A DNA stretch of 36,568 nucleotides from an uncultured Oscillospiraceae bacterium (GTDB lineage: Bacteria; Bacillota; Clostridia; Oscillospirales; Ruminococcaceae). A program made the position numbers and the translations under genes. The notes under the pieces were generated by a model that was not told the DNA's origin, made no database searches, and worked only from the letters and a program-made list of their open reading frames with translations. The stretch spans positions 1 to 36,568 of the forward strand of contig CAJFJV010000018.1 in the NCBI GenBank assembly GCA_904384225.1, written 5' to 3'. Shown here in pieces: positions 1-7,515 of the stretch; positions within the stretch are counted from its first letter, which is position 1, and the number at the start of each line of letters is the position of its first letter.

Positions 1-22
1 CATCATAAATATACTTGTCCAT
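1..22 (-). CDS. N-terminus of probable TnpV transposon-encoded protein (partial)
   Basis: Only the first seven codons lie in the window: ATG at 22 on the minus strand, reading MDKYIYD, preceded by a good GGAGG ribosome site at 31-35 (minus sense) with 8-nt spacing. This N-terminus resembles TnpV-type proteins carried by Clostridia transposons, which often begin M-x-K-Y-I-Y-D-E. The identification rests on seven residues and is an inference. A mobile element here would fit the gene debris just to the right. Confidence 0.4.
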
Positions 23-265
23 TAAAAAATCCTCCGTTATAATATATTCGCACATATGTCACAGTTCTCCGATTGCCACACTCTGTTATATCTTGTTATC
101 AGATTTTCTTGCCCTTGAATTTGCCCTTATGAGCAATCAGGGAAAGAGTAAACTTGTGTGAAATCATATAAAGAGATAAGGCGAACACATTGCGATAAAT
201 CCTTTATTTTCAAGGCTTTTGGAGGATTTTATTGATAACCTACGGAGAGCAATAATCACTCATAA

Positions 266-565
266 TTTTATGGTTTTCAAATTCTCTATTTTGATCGTTA
301 TGATGTGGTTTTTCTCGGATATCCGAATTGGAATGCAGATCTTCCTATGCCGCTTTATACTTTTCTTGAAGAATATGATTTTGCAGGAAAGACAATCATT
401 CCTTTTGCAACACATGGAGGAAGCGGATTTTCCAGAATAATCCGGACGATCCAAGAGCTTCAGCCTGAAGCTACAGTAATAGAAAACGGCCTGTCGATTT
501 CCAGAAATAATGTGCCCAATGCCCAGAATGACGTATCAGAATGGATTGCAGAGTTGGGGATATAA
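266..565 (+). pseudogene. Flavodoxin C-terminal remnant
   Basis: The open frame from about 266 to the stop at 565 encodes the C-terminal half of a flavodoxin of the Flavodoxin_4 type: YDVVFLGYPNW, then PLYTFLEEYDFAGKTIIPFATHGGSGF, then the terminal helix. Family members are about 150-180 aa and begin with a phosphate-binding loop after a first beta strand. That part is absent: a stop lies at 263-265 and no flavodoxin N-terminus is visible in any upstream frame. A GGAGG at 220-224 has no sensible start behind it in this frame. A GTG at 305 could start an 86-aa fragment, but it would lack the FMN phosphate loop. I read this as a 5'-deleted pseudogene. It probably once paired with the DUF4405 membrane gene just downstream. 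Confidence 0.7.
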
Positions 566-642
566 AGAAATAATTTCTGAAGATACACTGTTTTGTAATA
601 ACCTGTCTTTCTAAGGCAGGCTTATGCAAAAGGAGAAGTGTG

Positions 643-1347
643 ATGAATAGGAAAATGATTGTCAGAATCAGTATTGATTTTGTTATGACAATACTGCTTC
701 TGCTTTTGATGGCAAGACAAATTACGGGGGATACTGCTCATGAGTGGTTGGGTTTGGGAATGTTCGTGCTTTGGATTGTACATCATATACTAAATCATAA
801 GTGGTATAAGCAGCTGTTTAAAGGAAAATATACGCTGCTTCGCACTCTGCAACAAATAACCAATATTCTTTTGTCGCTTTCTATGCTTGGCCTATTGGTA
901 AGCGGGATTATCCTCTCTAGAAACGTGTTTGCTTTTCTTCCGCTTTCAGGTGGTTTGGCTTTAAATAGACCTCTGCATATTGTGTCGGCTTTTTGGGGAT
1001 TTGTCCTGATGGCGCTGCATTTAGGTCTGCATTGGAATAGTATCCTTACCGTGATAAAAAAGGCTGTTGGAACGGTCTCTCTGAAAGGAGCCCGTATCGT
1101 TCTTCGGTTAGTTAACGCCGCTATTGCAGTTTATGGAATATATGCCTTTATAAAAAACCAGTTTCTTTCGTATATGTTTTTATCTTCTTCTTTCGTTTTC
1201 TTTGATTTTGAGCAGCCGTTCCTCTTATTTTTTGCAGAGTATCTTTCCATTATGGTTTTATTTGTTTCTATAGCACATTACGTAACACAAAGGATACGGA
1301 AACGGGCGAAAAGAGCCGCTATTGCACAAAACGGAGTTGGATCATGA
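643..1347 (+). CDS. DUF4405 domain membrane protein (cytochrome b-like)
   Basis: 234-aa integral membrane protein with about five hydrophobic segments (roughly residues 9-24, 33-50, 70-92, 108-128 and 155-205). Histidines lie in the membrane-proximal helices (HEWLG; WIVHHILNH; RPLHIVSAFWG; ALHLGLHW), the arrangement of DUF4405 proteins, which resemble b-type cytochromes with His-ligated haem. Start ATG 643 is chosen over GTG 640 because AGGAG at 631-635 then has 7-nt spacing. The C-terminus is basic (RKRAKRAA), as expected on the cytoplasmic side. The gene lies 77 bp after the flavodoxin remnant, suggesting a former flavodoxin/membrane-electron-carrier pair. Haem binding and redox role are inferred from family resemblance. 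Confidence 0.7.
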   Translation: MNRKMIVRISIDFVMTILLLLLMARQITGDTAHEWLGLGMFVLWIVHHILNHKWYKQLFKGKYTLLRTLQQITNILLSLSMLGLLVSGIILSRNVFAFLPLSGGLALNRPLHIVSAFWGFVLMALHLGLHWNSILTVIKKAVGTVSLKGARIVLRLVNAAIAVYGIYAFIKNQFLSYMFLSSSFVFFDFEQPFLLFFAEYLSIMVLFVSIAHYVTQRIRKRAKRAAIAQNGVGS

Positions 1348-1474
1348 TTTTCATAATTTAACAAGATTTTTGGATAATGCGCGACTGCATTTTTATTTAT
1401 TTGAATGAGATAGGCGCTGTACTATAAATGAAACAAGGAAAAGTGTTTCATGTTATCACAGCGTCTTGAACAAG

Positions 1475-1512
1475 AAAAAAGGGCGCGTTGCAGTATCTAT
1501 TCTGCAACGCGC
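1475..1512 (-). terminator. Orphan minus-strand intrinsic terminator
   Basis: Perfect 11-bp stem (GCGCGTTGCAG at 1483-1493, CTGCAACGCGC at 1502-1512) with an 8-nt loop. Read on the minus strand it is followed by CCCTTTTTTC, a classic intrinsic terminator. On the plus strand there is no T-run, so it is a poor terminator for the DUF4405 gene. No minus-strand gene ends here. Confidence 0.6.
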
Positions 1513-1591
1513 GCATTGTATAACGAAAACCACTCGATAGTGAACTGTTCCGCAAAAAAGGACATTGCAAAGAATTCCCCGGAGTAGGATA

Positions 1592-1652
1592 TGAACTGCA
1601 CCCCATTTGTTATCCAGTATATTATACTGTCTAATAAACGGGGTGCAGTTCA
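1592..1652. repeat. 61-bp palindromic IS150-like mini-element (MITE candidate)
   Basis: Begins TGAACTGCACCCC and ends with GGGGTGCAGTTCA, its exact complement, with an imperfect palindrome between. Its reverse complement matches the terminal 55 bp of the IS at 36470-36524 at 51 positions, by direct alignment. No transposase is inside. No clear target duplication is seen (ATA before, ATT after). It is either a minimal non-autonomous derivative of that IS or a remnant. Confidence 0.75.
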
Positions 1653-1794
1653 ATTCGCCGTGGGATATTTGTTGATGGTATTTTCATTAATTTTTTAAAC
1701 AAATAATAATGCTGTTTATCTTAATCATTCTTATTAAACTTTTTTATGAGTCAACATAAAAGCATCCGCCGGTACATCGAAAGATAAATTTTTA

Positions 1795-1823
1795 TTGACG
1801 GATTTTAAGCTTTTCCGTATAAT
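1795..1823 (+). promoter_or_regulatory. Sigma-A promoter of the MFS gene
   Basis: TTGACG at 1795-1800 and TATAAT at 1818-1823 with a 17-nt spacer, 31 bp before the MFS start codon. Confidence 0.8.
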
Positions 1824-1854
1824 AAAATTCATGCTGATAATCGGAGGCTTCATT

Positions 1855-3039
1855 ATGACAATACGTACGAATTATAACCATACACTCCTTGCAAGCTATA
1901 CCGGCTATATCACACAGTCGATCGTCAATACTTTTGTACCACTGCTTTTTCTTACATTTCAATCCACTTATCAAATTCCGATAGATAAGATTACTTTGCT
2001 TGTAACCATTAACTTCGTCATTCAGCTACTTGTGGATCTTTTGTCAACAAAATTTGTCGATCGTATCGGCTACCGCGTCTGTATTGTAGCAGCACATCTG
2101 TTTGCAGCATCTGGACTTGTAGGAATTTCGCTTTTTCCTGACTGGTTTTCCGATCCGTTTATCGGGTTGCTTACAGCTGTTTGTTTATATGCCGTTGGAG
2201 GCGGTTTGATCGAAGTTCTGATCAGCCCGATTGTAGAAGCGTGTCCAACCGAACGAAAAGCAGCCGCAATGAGTTTGCTTCACTCATTTTACTGCTGGGG
2301 CTGTGTCTTGGTGGTTTTGCTGTCTACATTATATTTTTCTTTGGCCGGTATTCAAAACTGGCGTATCTTATCGATGCTGTGGGCCATAATTCCGCTGTGG
2401 AACGCTTTTTATTTTACACAGGTTCCCATTTCTACGTTGGAAGAGACGCATAAAACAATACCTTTGCGCAGTCTATTATCGAAACGGATTTTTTGGATTT
2501 TAGCATTGCTTATGATCTGTGCAGGCGCATCTGAATTAGCTATGAGCCAATGGGCATCTGCTTTTGCCGAAAGTGGATTGCAAGTATCCAAAACACTCGG
2601 CGACCTGGCGGGTCCTTGTATGTTTGCCGTTTTAATGGGACTATCGCGTGTGCTTTATGCAAAATGGAGCGAGCGGATCAACCTGCCGCACGCAATGTTG
2701 TTATGCGGTTTTCTCTGTATAGGCGGATATCTGATTGCTGCGCTTGTTCCGATTCCATTTGTTGCACTTTTAGGATGCGGGCTTTGCGGCTTTTCTGTGG
2801 GTATCCTTTGGCCCGGTACTTTCAGCTTAGCTGCGGTTAAATGCCCAGGCGGAGGCACCGCCATGTTCGCTTTGCTCGCTTTATTTGGAGATGTTGGCTG
2901 TTCCATCGGACCGACGCTTGTTGGTTTTATATCTGGCTTTGCATCCAATGGGCTGAGAACAGGGTTGCTTGTTGCACTTCTTTTCCCTTTACTTTTATTG
3001 TTAGGAATCGGCCTGATGAAGCGGTGCAAAGGCGAATAA
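1855..3039 (+). CDS. MFS transporter
   Basis: 394-aa polytopic membrane protein with about 12 hydrophobic segments and the major-facilitator loop between helices 2 and 3 (KFVDRIGYRVC, a variant of the G-x-x-x-D-R-x-G-R motif). A second-half counterpart is not obvious. It resembles the sugar/unknown-substrate MFS families common in gut Clostridia; the substrate cannot be deduced. Start ATG 1855 follows CGGAGG at 1842-1847 with 7-nt spacing and lies 31 bp after a near-consensus promoter; the open frame extends upstream only into the promoter itself. It seems monocistronic, convergent with the small minus gene at 3101, without a strong terminator between them. Confidence 0.85.
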   Translation: MTIRTNYNHTLLASYTGYITQSIVNTFVPLLFLTFQSTYQIPIDKITLLVTINFVIQLLVDLLSTKFVDRIGYRVCIVAAHLFAASGLVGISLFPDWFSDPFIGLLTAVCLYAVGGGLIEVLISPIVEACPTERKAAAMSLLHSFYCWGCVLVVLLSTLYFSLAGIQNWRILSMLWAIIPLWNAFYFTQVPISTLEETHKTIPLRSLLSKRIFWILALLMICAGASELAMSQWASAFAESGLQVSKTLGDLAGPCMFAVLMGLSRVLYAKWSERINLPHAMLLCGFLCIGGYLIAALVPIPFVALLGCGLCGFSVGILWPGTFSLAAVKCPGGGTAMFALLALFGDVGCSIGPTLVGFISGFASNGLRTGLLVALLFPLLLLLGIGLMKRCKGE

Positions 3040-3100
3040 ATCCGCATTTAAGCTACATTATAAAATTTATAAAAGAATGATATCACTTTAAAGAAAGTGG

Positions 3101-3337
3101 TTAAAAGAAATTTGAACCGACAAAGTCTTCTACTAATTCTTTAAAATGAACAATATCCGGTTGTAAAGTGTTCCAATCGAGGATAAATTCCTCGATATCT
3201 TTCAGATTAAATGTAAGATCGTTGGCAGAGAAAACAATTTTACCGTCTTCTTTGTTTTTCACAATAATGCCATAAGCGTTTTGTGTTTTCCCTTCGTCAT
3301 CTTTTACTGACATTGTTGATTTTACGCATTCGTACAT
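3101..3337 (-). CDS. Small DUF6514-like protein
   Basis: 78 aa, start ATG at 3337 with AGGGG about 8 nt upstream on the minus strand. The layout is a short N-terminal strand, a Y-G-I-I-V strand, then a strand and a helix ending in H-F-K-E-L-V-E-D-F-V. This matches small DUF6514-type proteins of Clostridia, which end in a similar helix, but similarity is modest and no function is known for that family. Soluble, no signal peptide or membrane helix. It is convergent with the MFS gene (61-bp gap). Its own promoter is not clear. Confidence 0.6.
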   Translation of the reverse strand: MYECVKSTMSVKDDEGKTQNAYGIIVKNKEDGKIVFSANDLTFNLKDIEEFILDWNTLQPDIVHFKELVEDFVGSNFF

Positions 3338-3720
3338 CTTTTTTTCCCCTTTGTTTCACCCAATTTTACGGCAGCGCTGTGAAATGCTTTGAGCATCAAT
3401 GTGCATGCCGTTTCTCCCAATATTTTATTATGCGTGCAGTTATTTGTCGTTTCGGATTTTTATTTTAGTATGGTTTGCACTGCATTTTTGTTTTCTTCCC
3501 TCCTTTGCTATATATAGTAAGATGGCTTCAGCGTCGAATCAAGAAAGTATTTTTGTCTTTTGTGTCGGAAAAAGTATGTCTGCATGATTAATTTTTATTT
3601 TTCATGAAAAAATGTATGAATTATACATTTTGTACACTTTACTTGACAGGATAAAGCCAGAAGAGAAGTAAGATATAGAAGTATAAGCTTTTGTTTCAAA
3701 ACAAATAAGGAGGATAAGAC
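3338..3720. other. Intergenic region between divergent small gene and rhodanese
   Basis: No supportable gene. It contains the 5' region of the minus-strand small gene on the left. On the right it holds the rhodanese leader: a perfect inverted repeat at 3611-3629, a TTGACA at 3643-3648 without a well-spaced -10, and AAGGAGG before the rhodanese start. Confidence 0.5.
3611..3629. promoter_or_regulatory. Perfect inverted repeat, candidate operator upstream of rhodanese
   Basis: AATGTAT-GAATT-ATACATT: a perfect 7-bp dyad with a 5-nt centre, 14 bp upstream of a TTGACA hexamer (3643-3648) and about 90 bp before the rhodanese start. Symmetry and position suggest a dimeric regulator site; the regulator is unknown. 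Confidence 0.4.
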
Positions 3721-4014
3721 ATGGAAAGGGATCTCTCGTTTGATGAATATATTGAGCAATATAGGAAGACACCAGAAGCAGTTTTGTTAGACGTTCGAAC
3801 CGCAGCGGAATATGAGGAAGGGCACGTGCCGGAAAGTATCAATATCCCATTAGGTGAATTGGAATATAGTTTGGATGCAGAGCCGGGAACAAAGGTCTTT
3901 ATCTACTGCCGCAGCGGGGCGCGCAGCACAGATGCCTGCCGTATTTTAAACGAGGAAGGCTTCGACGCGGTCAATATAGGCGGAATTATCTCTTATCATG
4001 GTCCGTTGGAATGA
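3721..4014 (+). CDS. Single-domain rhodanese-like sulfurtransferase
   Basis: 97-aa cytoplasmic protein made of one rhodanese domain. Visible signatures are the substrate-side D-V-R-T-A-A-E-Y motif (about residues 24-31), the G-H-V-P-E-S-I-N-I-P strand (34-43) and the active-site loop Y-C-R-S-G-A-R-S with nucleophile Cys63, followed by the G-F-x-x-V-x-x-x-x-G-G terminus. Length and motif match PspE/GlpE-type sulfurtransferases, which carry sulfane sulfur on the cysteine to cyanide or thiol acceptors. Start ATG 3721 has AAGGAGG with 7-nt spacing. The gene stands alone. The physiological acceptor is unknown. Confidence 0.9.
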   Translation: MERDLSFDEYIEQYRKTPEAVLLDVRTAAEYEEGHVPESINIPLGELEYSLDAEPGTKVFIYCRSGARSTDACRILNEEGFDAVNIGGIISYHGPLE

Positions 4015-4339
4015 ACGTAATGGGTATTCACAATGTTATTTTTATTATTTTATGGCTGTACAAAACCAAATCAAAATATCGGCTGTATGCAGAGATTTTT
4101 TAAATCAAATCCAGAGTTGCCTTTAAGCAATGCAGGATCCGCAACTCGAAAAACTCATCCTATTGATATTTGATATCCCCCCTTTTTTAGTATGCGGCGA
4201 GAAGATGGGTTGTATTTTCTGCTGTCCGATTGTAAGAGGGATATTGCGTGTTGGTCTTTTATAGAGAAGATACATATCATCAGAATCTCGATGCTGTTGA
4301 AAGAGCGGTAGGGACGCGGCATTGGAAGGTAAAATTGCA
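4015..4339. other. Gene-free interval between rhodanese and gap
   Basis: No gene, repeat or well-formed promoter was recognised. Long open frames on the plus strand across the neighbouring gap gene are antisense shadows. The interval ends at the gap terminator. Confidence 0.5.
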
Positions 4340-4377
4340 AAAAAAGAAGAGATTCCATTCGGAATCTCTTCTTTTTT
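4340..4377 (-). terminator. Terminator of gap (bidirectional form)
   Basis: Perfect 17-bp stem (4340-4356 with 4361-4377, loop ATTC) carrying A/T runs on both outer arms, 23 bp after the gap stop codon on the minus strand. It should also stop plus-strand transcription. Confidence 0.85.
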
Positions 4378-4400
4378 GCATTTGCTTTACAAATTTTAAT

Positions 4401-5432
4401 TTATGCAAGCTCTGCGAAATATTTGATGGTTCTAACCATCTGGCTGGTATAAGAGTTTTCGTTGTCGTACCAAGAAACAACCTGAACCTGATAGGTATCA
4501 TCGTCAATTTTTGCTACCATAGTCTGTGTTGCGTCAAACAAGCTGCCGTAACGCATACCGATAACGTCAGAAGAAACAATCTGATCTTCTGTGTAGCCAA
4601 AGCTTTCGCTCTGAGCTGCTTTCATTGCAGCATTAATGCTGTCTTTGGTAACGTCCTTGCCTTTAACAACAGCAACCAGAATAGTAGTGGAGCCGGTTGG
4701 AACCGGTACACGCTGAGCAGAACCAATCAGTTTGCCGTTCAGTTCCGGAATAACAAGGCCAATCGCTTTTGCAGCGCCAGTGGAGTTCGGAACAATGTTC
4801 TGCGCACCGGCACGGGCACGGCGAAGGTCGCCTTTACGCTGCGGGCCGTCCAAAATCATCTGATCGCCGGTGTACGCATGGACAGTTGTCATGATACCAG
4901 AGACGATCGGATAAGCTTTGTTCAGCGTATCAGCCATCGGAGCAAGGCAGTTTGTGGTGCAGGAAGCAGCAGAAATAACCTGATCCTCAGCAGTCAGCGT
5001 GTTTTCGTTGACGGAGTAAACGATTGTCTTAAGATCATTGCCTGCTGGAGCAGAAATAACAACCTTTTTAGCGCCAGCCGTGATGTGAGCCATGCTCTTC
5101 TCTTTGCTGGTGTAGAAACCGGTGCACTCCAAAACGACATCAATGCCAAGCTCGCCCCACGGGCACTCTTTTGCATCTTTGATCGCATAAATCGTGATCT
5201 TTTTGCCGTCAACGACGATGTAGTCTTCACCAGCTTCAACTGTGTGTTTGTTTTCGCCGATTCTGCCAAGGAAAGAACCCTGAGCGGTATCGTACTTCAG
5301 CAGATGAGCCAGCATTGCAGGGCTGGTCAGATCGTTGATAGCAACGACTTCATAACCGTCAGCCTCAAACATTTGTCTGAAAGCAAGACGACCGATGCGG
5401 CCAAAACCGTTAATTGCAACTTTAACAGCCAT
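4401..5432 (-). CDS. gap: Glyceraldehyde-3-phosphate dehydrogenase, type I
   Basis: 343 aa, the usual family size. The N-terminal NAD Rossmann motif N-G-F-G-R-I-G-R (residues 8-15) and the catalytic S-C-T-T-N-C with nucleophile Cys158 are intact, as is T-V-H-A-Y-T-G-D-Q near 184 with the catalytic His. It oxidises and phosphorylates glyceraldehyde-3-phosphate to 1,3-bisphosphoglycerate in glycolysis, yielding NADH. Start ATG 5432 has AGGAGG 8 nt upstream. The gene is separate from the pgk-tpiA-gpmI operon at 17235 but could share redox control (see the weak Rex-like site). A 16-bp palindrome sits between promoter and ribosome site. It is divergent from the kinase-like gene at 5670. Confidence 0.97.
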   Translation of the reverse strand: MAVKVAINGFGRIGRLAFRQMFEADGYEVVAINDLTSPAMLAHLLKYDTAQGSFLGRIGENKHTVEAGEDYIVVDGKKITIYAIKDAKECPWGELGIDVVLECTGFYTSKEKSMAHITAGAKKVVISAPAGNDLKTIVYSVNENTLTAEDQVISAASCTTNCLAPMADTLNKAYPIVSGIMTTVHAYTGDQMILDGPQRKGDLRRARAGAQNIVPNSTGAAKAIGLVIPELNGKLIGSAQRVPVPTGSTTILVAVVKGKDVTKDSINAAMKAAQSESFGYTEDQIVSSDVIGMRYGSLFDATQTMVAKIDDDTYQVQVVSWYDNENSYTSQMVRTIKYFAELA

Positions 5433-5446
5433 AATGATAAAACCTC

Positions 5447-5462
5447 CTGTAATATATTACAG
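5447..5462 (-). promoter_or_regulatory. Perfect palindrome at the gap transcription start
   Basis: CTGTAATATATTACAG, a perfect 16-bp dyad directly abutting the gap Shine-Dalgarno. From the -10 at 5467-5472 the start of transcription should fall near 5460, so this is either an operator over +1 or a 5'-terminal mRNA hairpin (6-bp stem, TATA loop). Confidence 0.5.
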
Positions 5463-5466
5463 AATC

Positions 5467-5495
5467 ATTTTAACCTATTTTACACGTAAAGACAA
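5467..5495 (-). promoter_or_regulatory. Promoter of gap
   Basis: Minus strand: TTGTCT (5490-5495), 17-nt spacer, TAAAAT (5467-5472), about 35 bp upstream of the gap start codon. Confidence 0.7.
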
Positions 5496-5499
5496 GTAG

Positions 5500-5517
5500 T
5501 AGTGATAAATTTAACAA
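5500..5517 (-). promoter_or_regulatory. Weak Rex-like half site upstream of gap
   Basis: Minus strand TTGTTAA-ATTT-ATCACTA: the first half matches the clostridial Rex consensus TTGTTAA perfectly, the second half at four of seven positions. It lies 4 bp upstream of the gap -35. Suggestive only because a much better site precedes pgk. Confidence 0.25.
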
Positions 5518-5598
5518 TAATTTTTTTAACGCTTTTTCGGTATAATCACAATGGGCTCGTAAAAAATAGAATTAGCCGCAAAAAATGATGGTTGTCCG

Positions 5599-5627
5599 TT
5601 TACAACAGAACGGAAAGCAGGTATAAT
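5599..5627 (+). promoter_or_regulatory. Promoter of the kinase-like gene
   Basis: TTTACA (5599-5604), 17-nt spacer, TATAAT (5622-5627), 42 bp before the ATG at 5670. Confidence 0.7.
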
Positions 5628-5669
5628 ATGTATAATAGTTTCTGCATAAATTGATAGATGAGGTGCAAC

Positions 5670-6794
5670 ATGGATTTTTCCAGCAAATTCATCGCTCGTT
5701 TTTTGCAGTCGGAACAGACGATTCCCTTTGTATGCGATCCATCTTTTGTAATACAGTCCGTCGGTAGTAACGCCCCATTTTCTCCGGGTACGCCGCTTTC
5801 CATGCTGTTTGGCGCTGAAAGCGAGGAATACCGCCATAGTGTTCGGAATTTAGAACAAGGTCTTGTCTTTTTTTCGACAAAATTCGAGCTTTTTCAATCA
5901 TATTCGTCAATCGTTCTGATGCCGATTATGAAAGATGACGTTTTGGACGGAGTGCTTGGCATTTTAGGGGTTCCGGAACAGAAGGATAATAAGGATTCGC
6001 TGTCTTTGATAACGCAAATCAGCGATCGGTACCGCACGCCTATCTCTAATATACTGAATATGTTGTCCGCTCTTTCCATCGCACTGCACGATGAGTCGTT
6101 TGAACGCGAACGTGCATATCTGAATGCTGCGGCAAGGGAATGTTATGCTGTATTGCGCGGTGTTGTAACTTCACATGACTATTATTTGCTGATAAACAAT
6201 AAAATGCCGTTTGAACCTCAAATCCTATTTTTAGGCGATTTCCTTGAGGATCTTTATATTACGTTGCGGCCTTTTTTTAGGAAACGGGGCCAGAAGCTGC
6301 TTCTATACCTAGATCAAGAGCCGGCTTCAGTGCGTATTGATTCCCGGCTGTTTTCACTTGCTTTATTTCATTTAATTTCAAATGCCGCGAATTTTTCCCC
6401 GCAAGATAGTTCCATTACCATTTCAATGCATAAAACGGAACGTTATTGTACAGTGACGATAACAGATGAAGGAGACGGTATTTCAGCAGAGGATCTTCCT
6501 CGTGTTTTTGAGCCTTTTTATGTGTGCCCTGAAACACGTCTTCCTGAGAGCCAGCTTGGATCTGGATTAGGGCTTCCCATTGTTCAAGAGATTGTCAAGC
6601 TTCACGGCGGCGACGTCTATCTAACCAGTGAACGGAATCGCGGGACAACAGCTACAATCCGTATCCCTGTCTGTGAAGAGCAAGCGGTGCATAGAGTGCG
6701 TGCCGACACCAGTCAATATGTAACAGACAAATTTTCTGATTTATATATATTGTTTTCCGAATTGTGTGAAATCAATTTGTTCTATCCTTCTTAG
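5670..6794 (+). CDS. Histidine-kinase-like ATPase lacking the phospho-acceptor His
   Basis: 374 aa, apparently soluble. Residues 1-105 could be a PAS-like sensing domain. A dimerisation helix follows at about 112-140, then a HATPase_c domain at about 225-335 with N-box FHLISNAANFS (233-243), G1 DEGDGIS (266-272), F-box FEPFY (280-284) and G2 GSGLGLPIV (297-305). In the H-box, where active kinases read S-H-E-L-R-T-P, this protein reads S-D-R-Y-R-T-P, with Asp119 in the His position. The last 40 residues match no domain I know. Start ATG 5670 has a GAGGTG site; ATG 5658 has none. No response regulator is adjacent. It may be a pseudokinase, or an ATPase acting on a partner. It is divergent from gap. 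Confidence 0.75.
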   Translation: MDFSSKFIARFLQSEQTIPFVCDPSFVIQSVGSNAPFSPGTPLSMLFGAESEEYRHSVRNLEQGLVFFSTKFELFQSYSSIVLMPIMKDDVLDGVLGILGVPEQKDNKDSLSLITQISDRYRTPISNILNMLSALSIALHDESFERERAYLNAAARECYAVLRGVVTSHDYYLLINNKMPFEPQILFLGDFLEDLYITLRPFFRKRGQKLLLYLDQEPASVRIDSRLFSLALFHLISNAANFSPQDSSITISMHKTERYCTVTITDEGDGISAEDLPRVFEPFYVCPETRLPESQLGSGLGLPIVQEIVKLHGGDVYLTSERNRGTTATIRIPVCEEQAVHRVRADTSQYVTDKFSDLYILFSELCEINLFYPS

Positions 6795-6870
6795 TTAACT
6801 GAGAAACCTATGGTGGTAAAGGCCGTTTAGACTTTGAACCAGTTTAGTGAAAATGGATAATAGACGATAA

Positions 6871-6906
6871 GCCCCCTTATGTAGGACAGCAGTTGCATAA
6901 GGGGGC
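6871..6906 (+). terminator. Hairpin after the kinase-like gene
   Basis: Perfect 11-bp stem GCCCCCTTATG (6871-6881) with CATAAGGGGGC (6896-6906), 14-nt loop. The following T-run is short (TTTG), so termination strength is uncertain. Confidence 0.55.
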
Positions 6907-7366
6907 TTTGCTGTGTTATTGGAGTAAAGGGGTGAAACAATGTTGTCCGGCAGGGACCCGAAAAAAGGGAATGCAGCGGATCCGCGCAAGAGAGAACCGG
7001 CGTAAGTGTGTGAAAGTAAACAATGGAAAATACATGATTGCGGAATTTCTGCAATCCAAAAAAGAAAGTACGTCCATCCGTAAAATATCAGGCCAAAAAC
7101 GAATGTATCCGCCGTTGCAAGCCTGTTTCCATCCATGAAGCCAAAAATAAGATCAATTGCTGCATTTATATTTATCGTTGCGAACGCACTCGGCATAAAT
7201 CAGGAGCGGCGCCACTCTGCTTAAATTTTTTACTTCTTCCTGCTCAAAATGTCCTTTGTGGTGTCTGTTTGAAATGAGCCGGTTTAGACGCTTGAACAGC
7301 ATTTATTATAATATATCAAAAGAGACAAATCTGTTTTGTCGTAAGAATAAAACGGAAGGATTTATA

Positions 7367-7395
7367 TTGACACTATTACCTTTTACTGGTAAAAT
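7367..7395 (+). promoter_or_regulatory. Strong sigma-A promoter before the 95-aa gene
   Basis: TTGACA (7367-7372, consensus), 17-nt spacer, TAAAAT (7390-7395). The leader to the ATG at 7516 is about 110 nt and very AT-rich. Confidence 0.75.
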
Positions 7396-7515
7396 AAATC
7401 TAAATACAAAAATGAATCTTAATATATTGCCTTAAGTTTTTTTGTTGTAACAATGATTATTTTGAAATTTAATATATCATTTTTTGATAAAATGAAAATT
7501 TAAGGAGATAATTAA

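Larger units (their letters stand above)
1348..1794. other. Gene-free interval with terminator and IS-derived repeat
   Basis: No convincing gene. It holds a GC-rich hairpin at 1483-1512 whose T-run is on the minus strand, and the 61-bp palindrome at 1592-1652. The rest (about 1660-1790) is AT-rich sequence leading to the MFS promoter. Confidence 0.6.
6795..7515. other. 720-bp gene-poor interval
   Basis: Holds a terminator (6871-6906) and a strong promoter (7367-7395) for the gene at 7516. A possible 21-codon frame at 6940-7005 (ATG after AAAGGGG) has no recognisable product. Longer frames on both strands at 6795-7277 lack ribosome sites and family resemblance. The first ~48 codons of the minus-strand frame starting at 7196 look hydrophobic and could be a decayed membrane gene; I cannot identify it. 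Confidence 0.45.

Noticed and set aside
4248-5489. 413-codon plus-strand frame across gap
   Set aside because: Antisense shadow of the well-identified gap gene; no family resemblance and no RBS.
6795-7196. 133-codon minus-strand frame
   Set aside because: The first 48 residues look membrane-like, but there is no RBS, and the rest crosses the kinase-gene terminator and looks random. Possibly gene debris; not supportable.
7038-7277. 79-codon plus-strand frame
   Set aside because: No RBS, no family resemblance, and it ends in low-information sequence.
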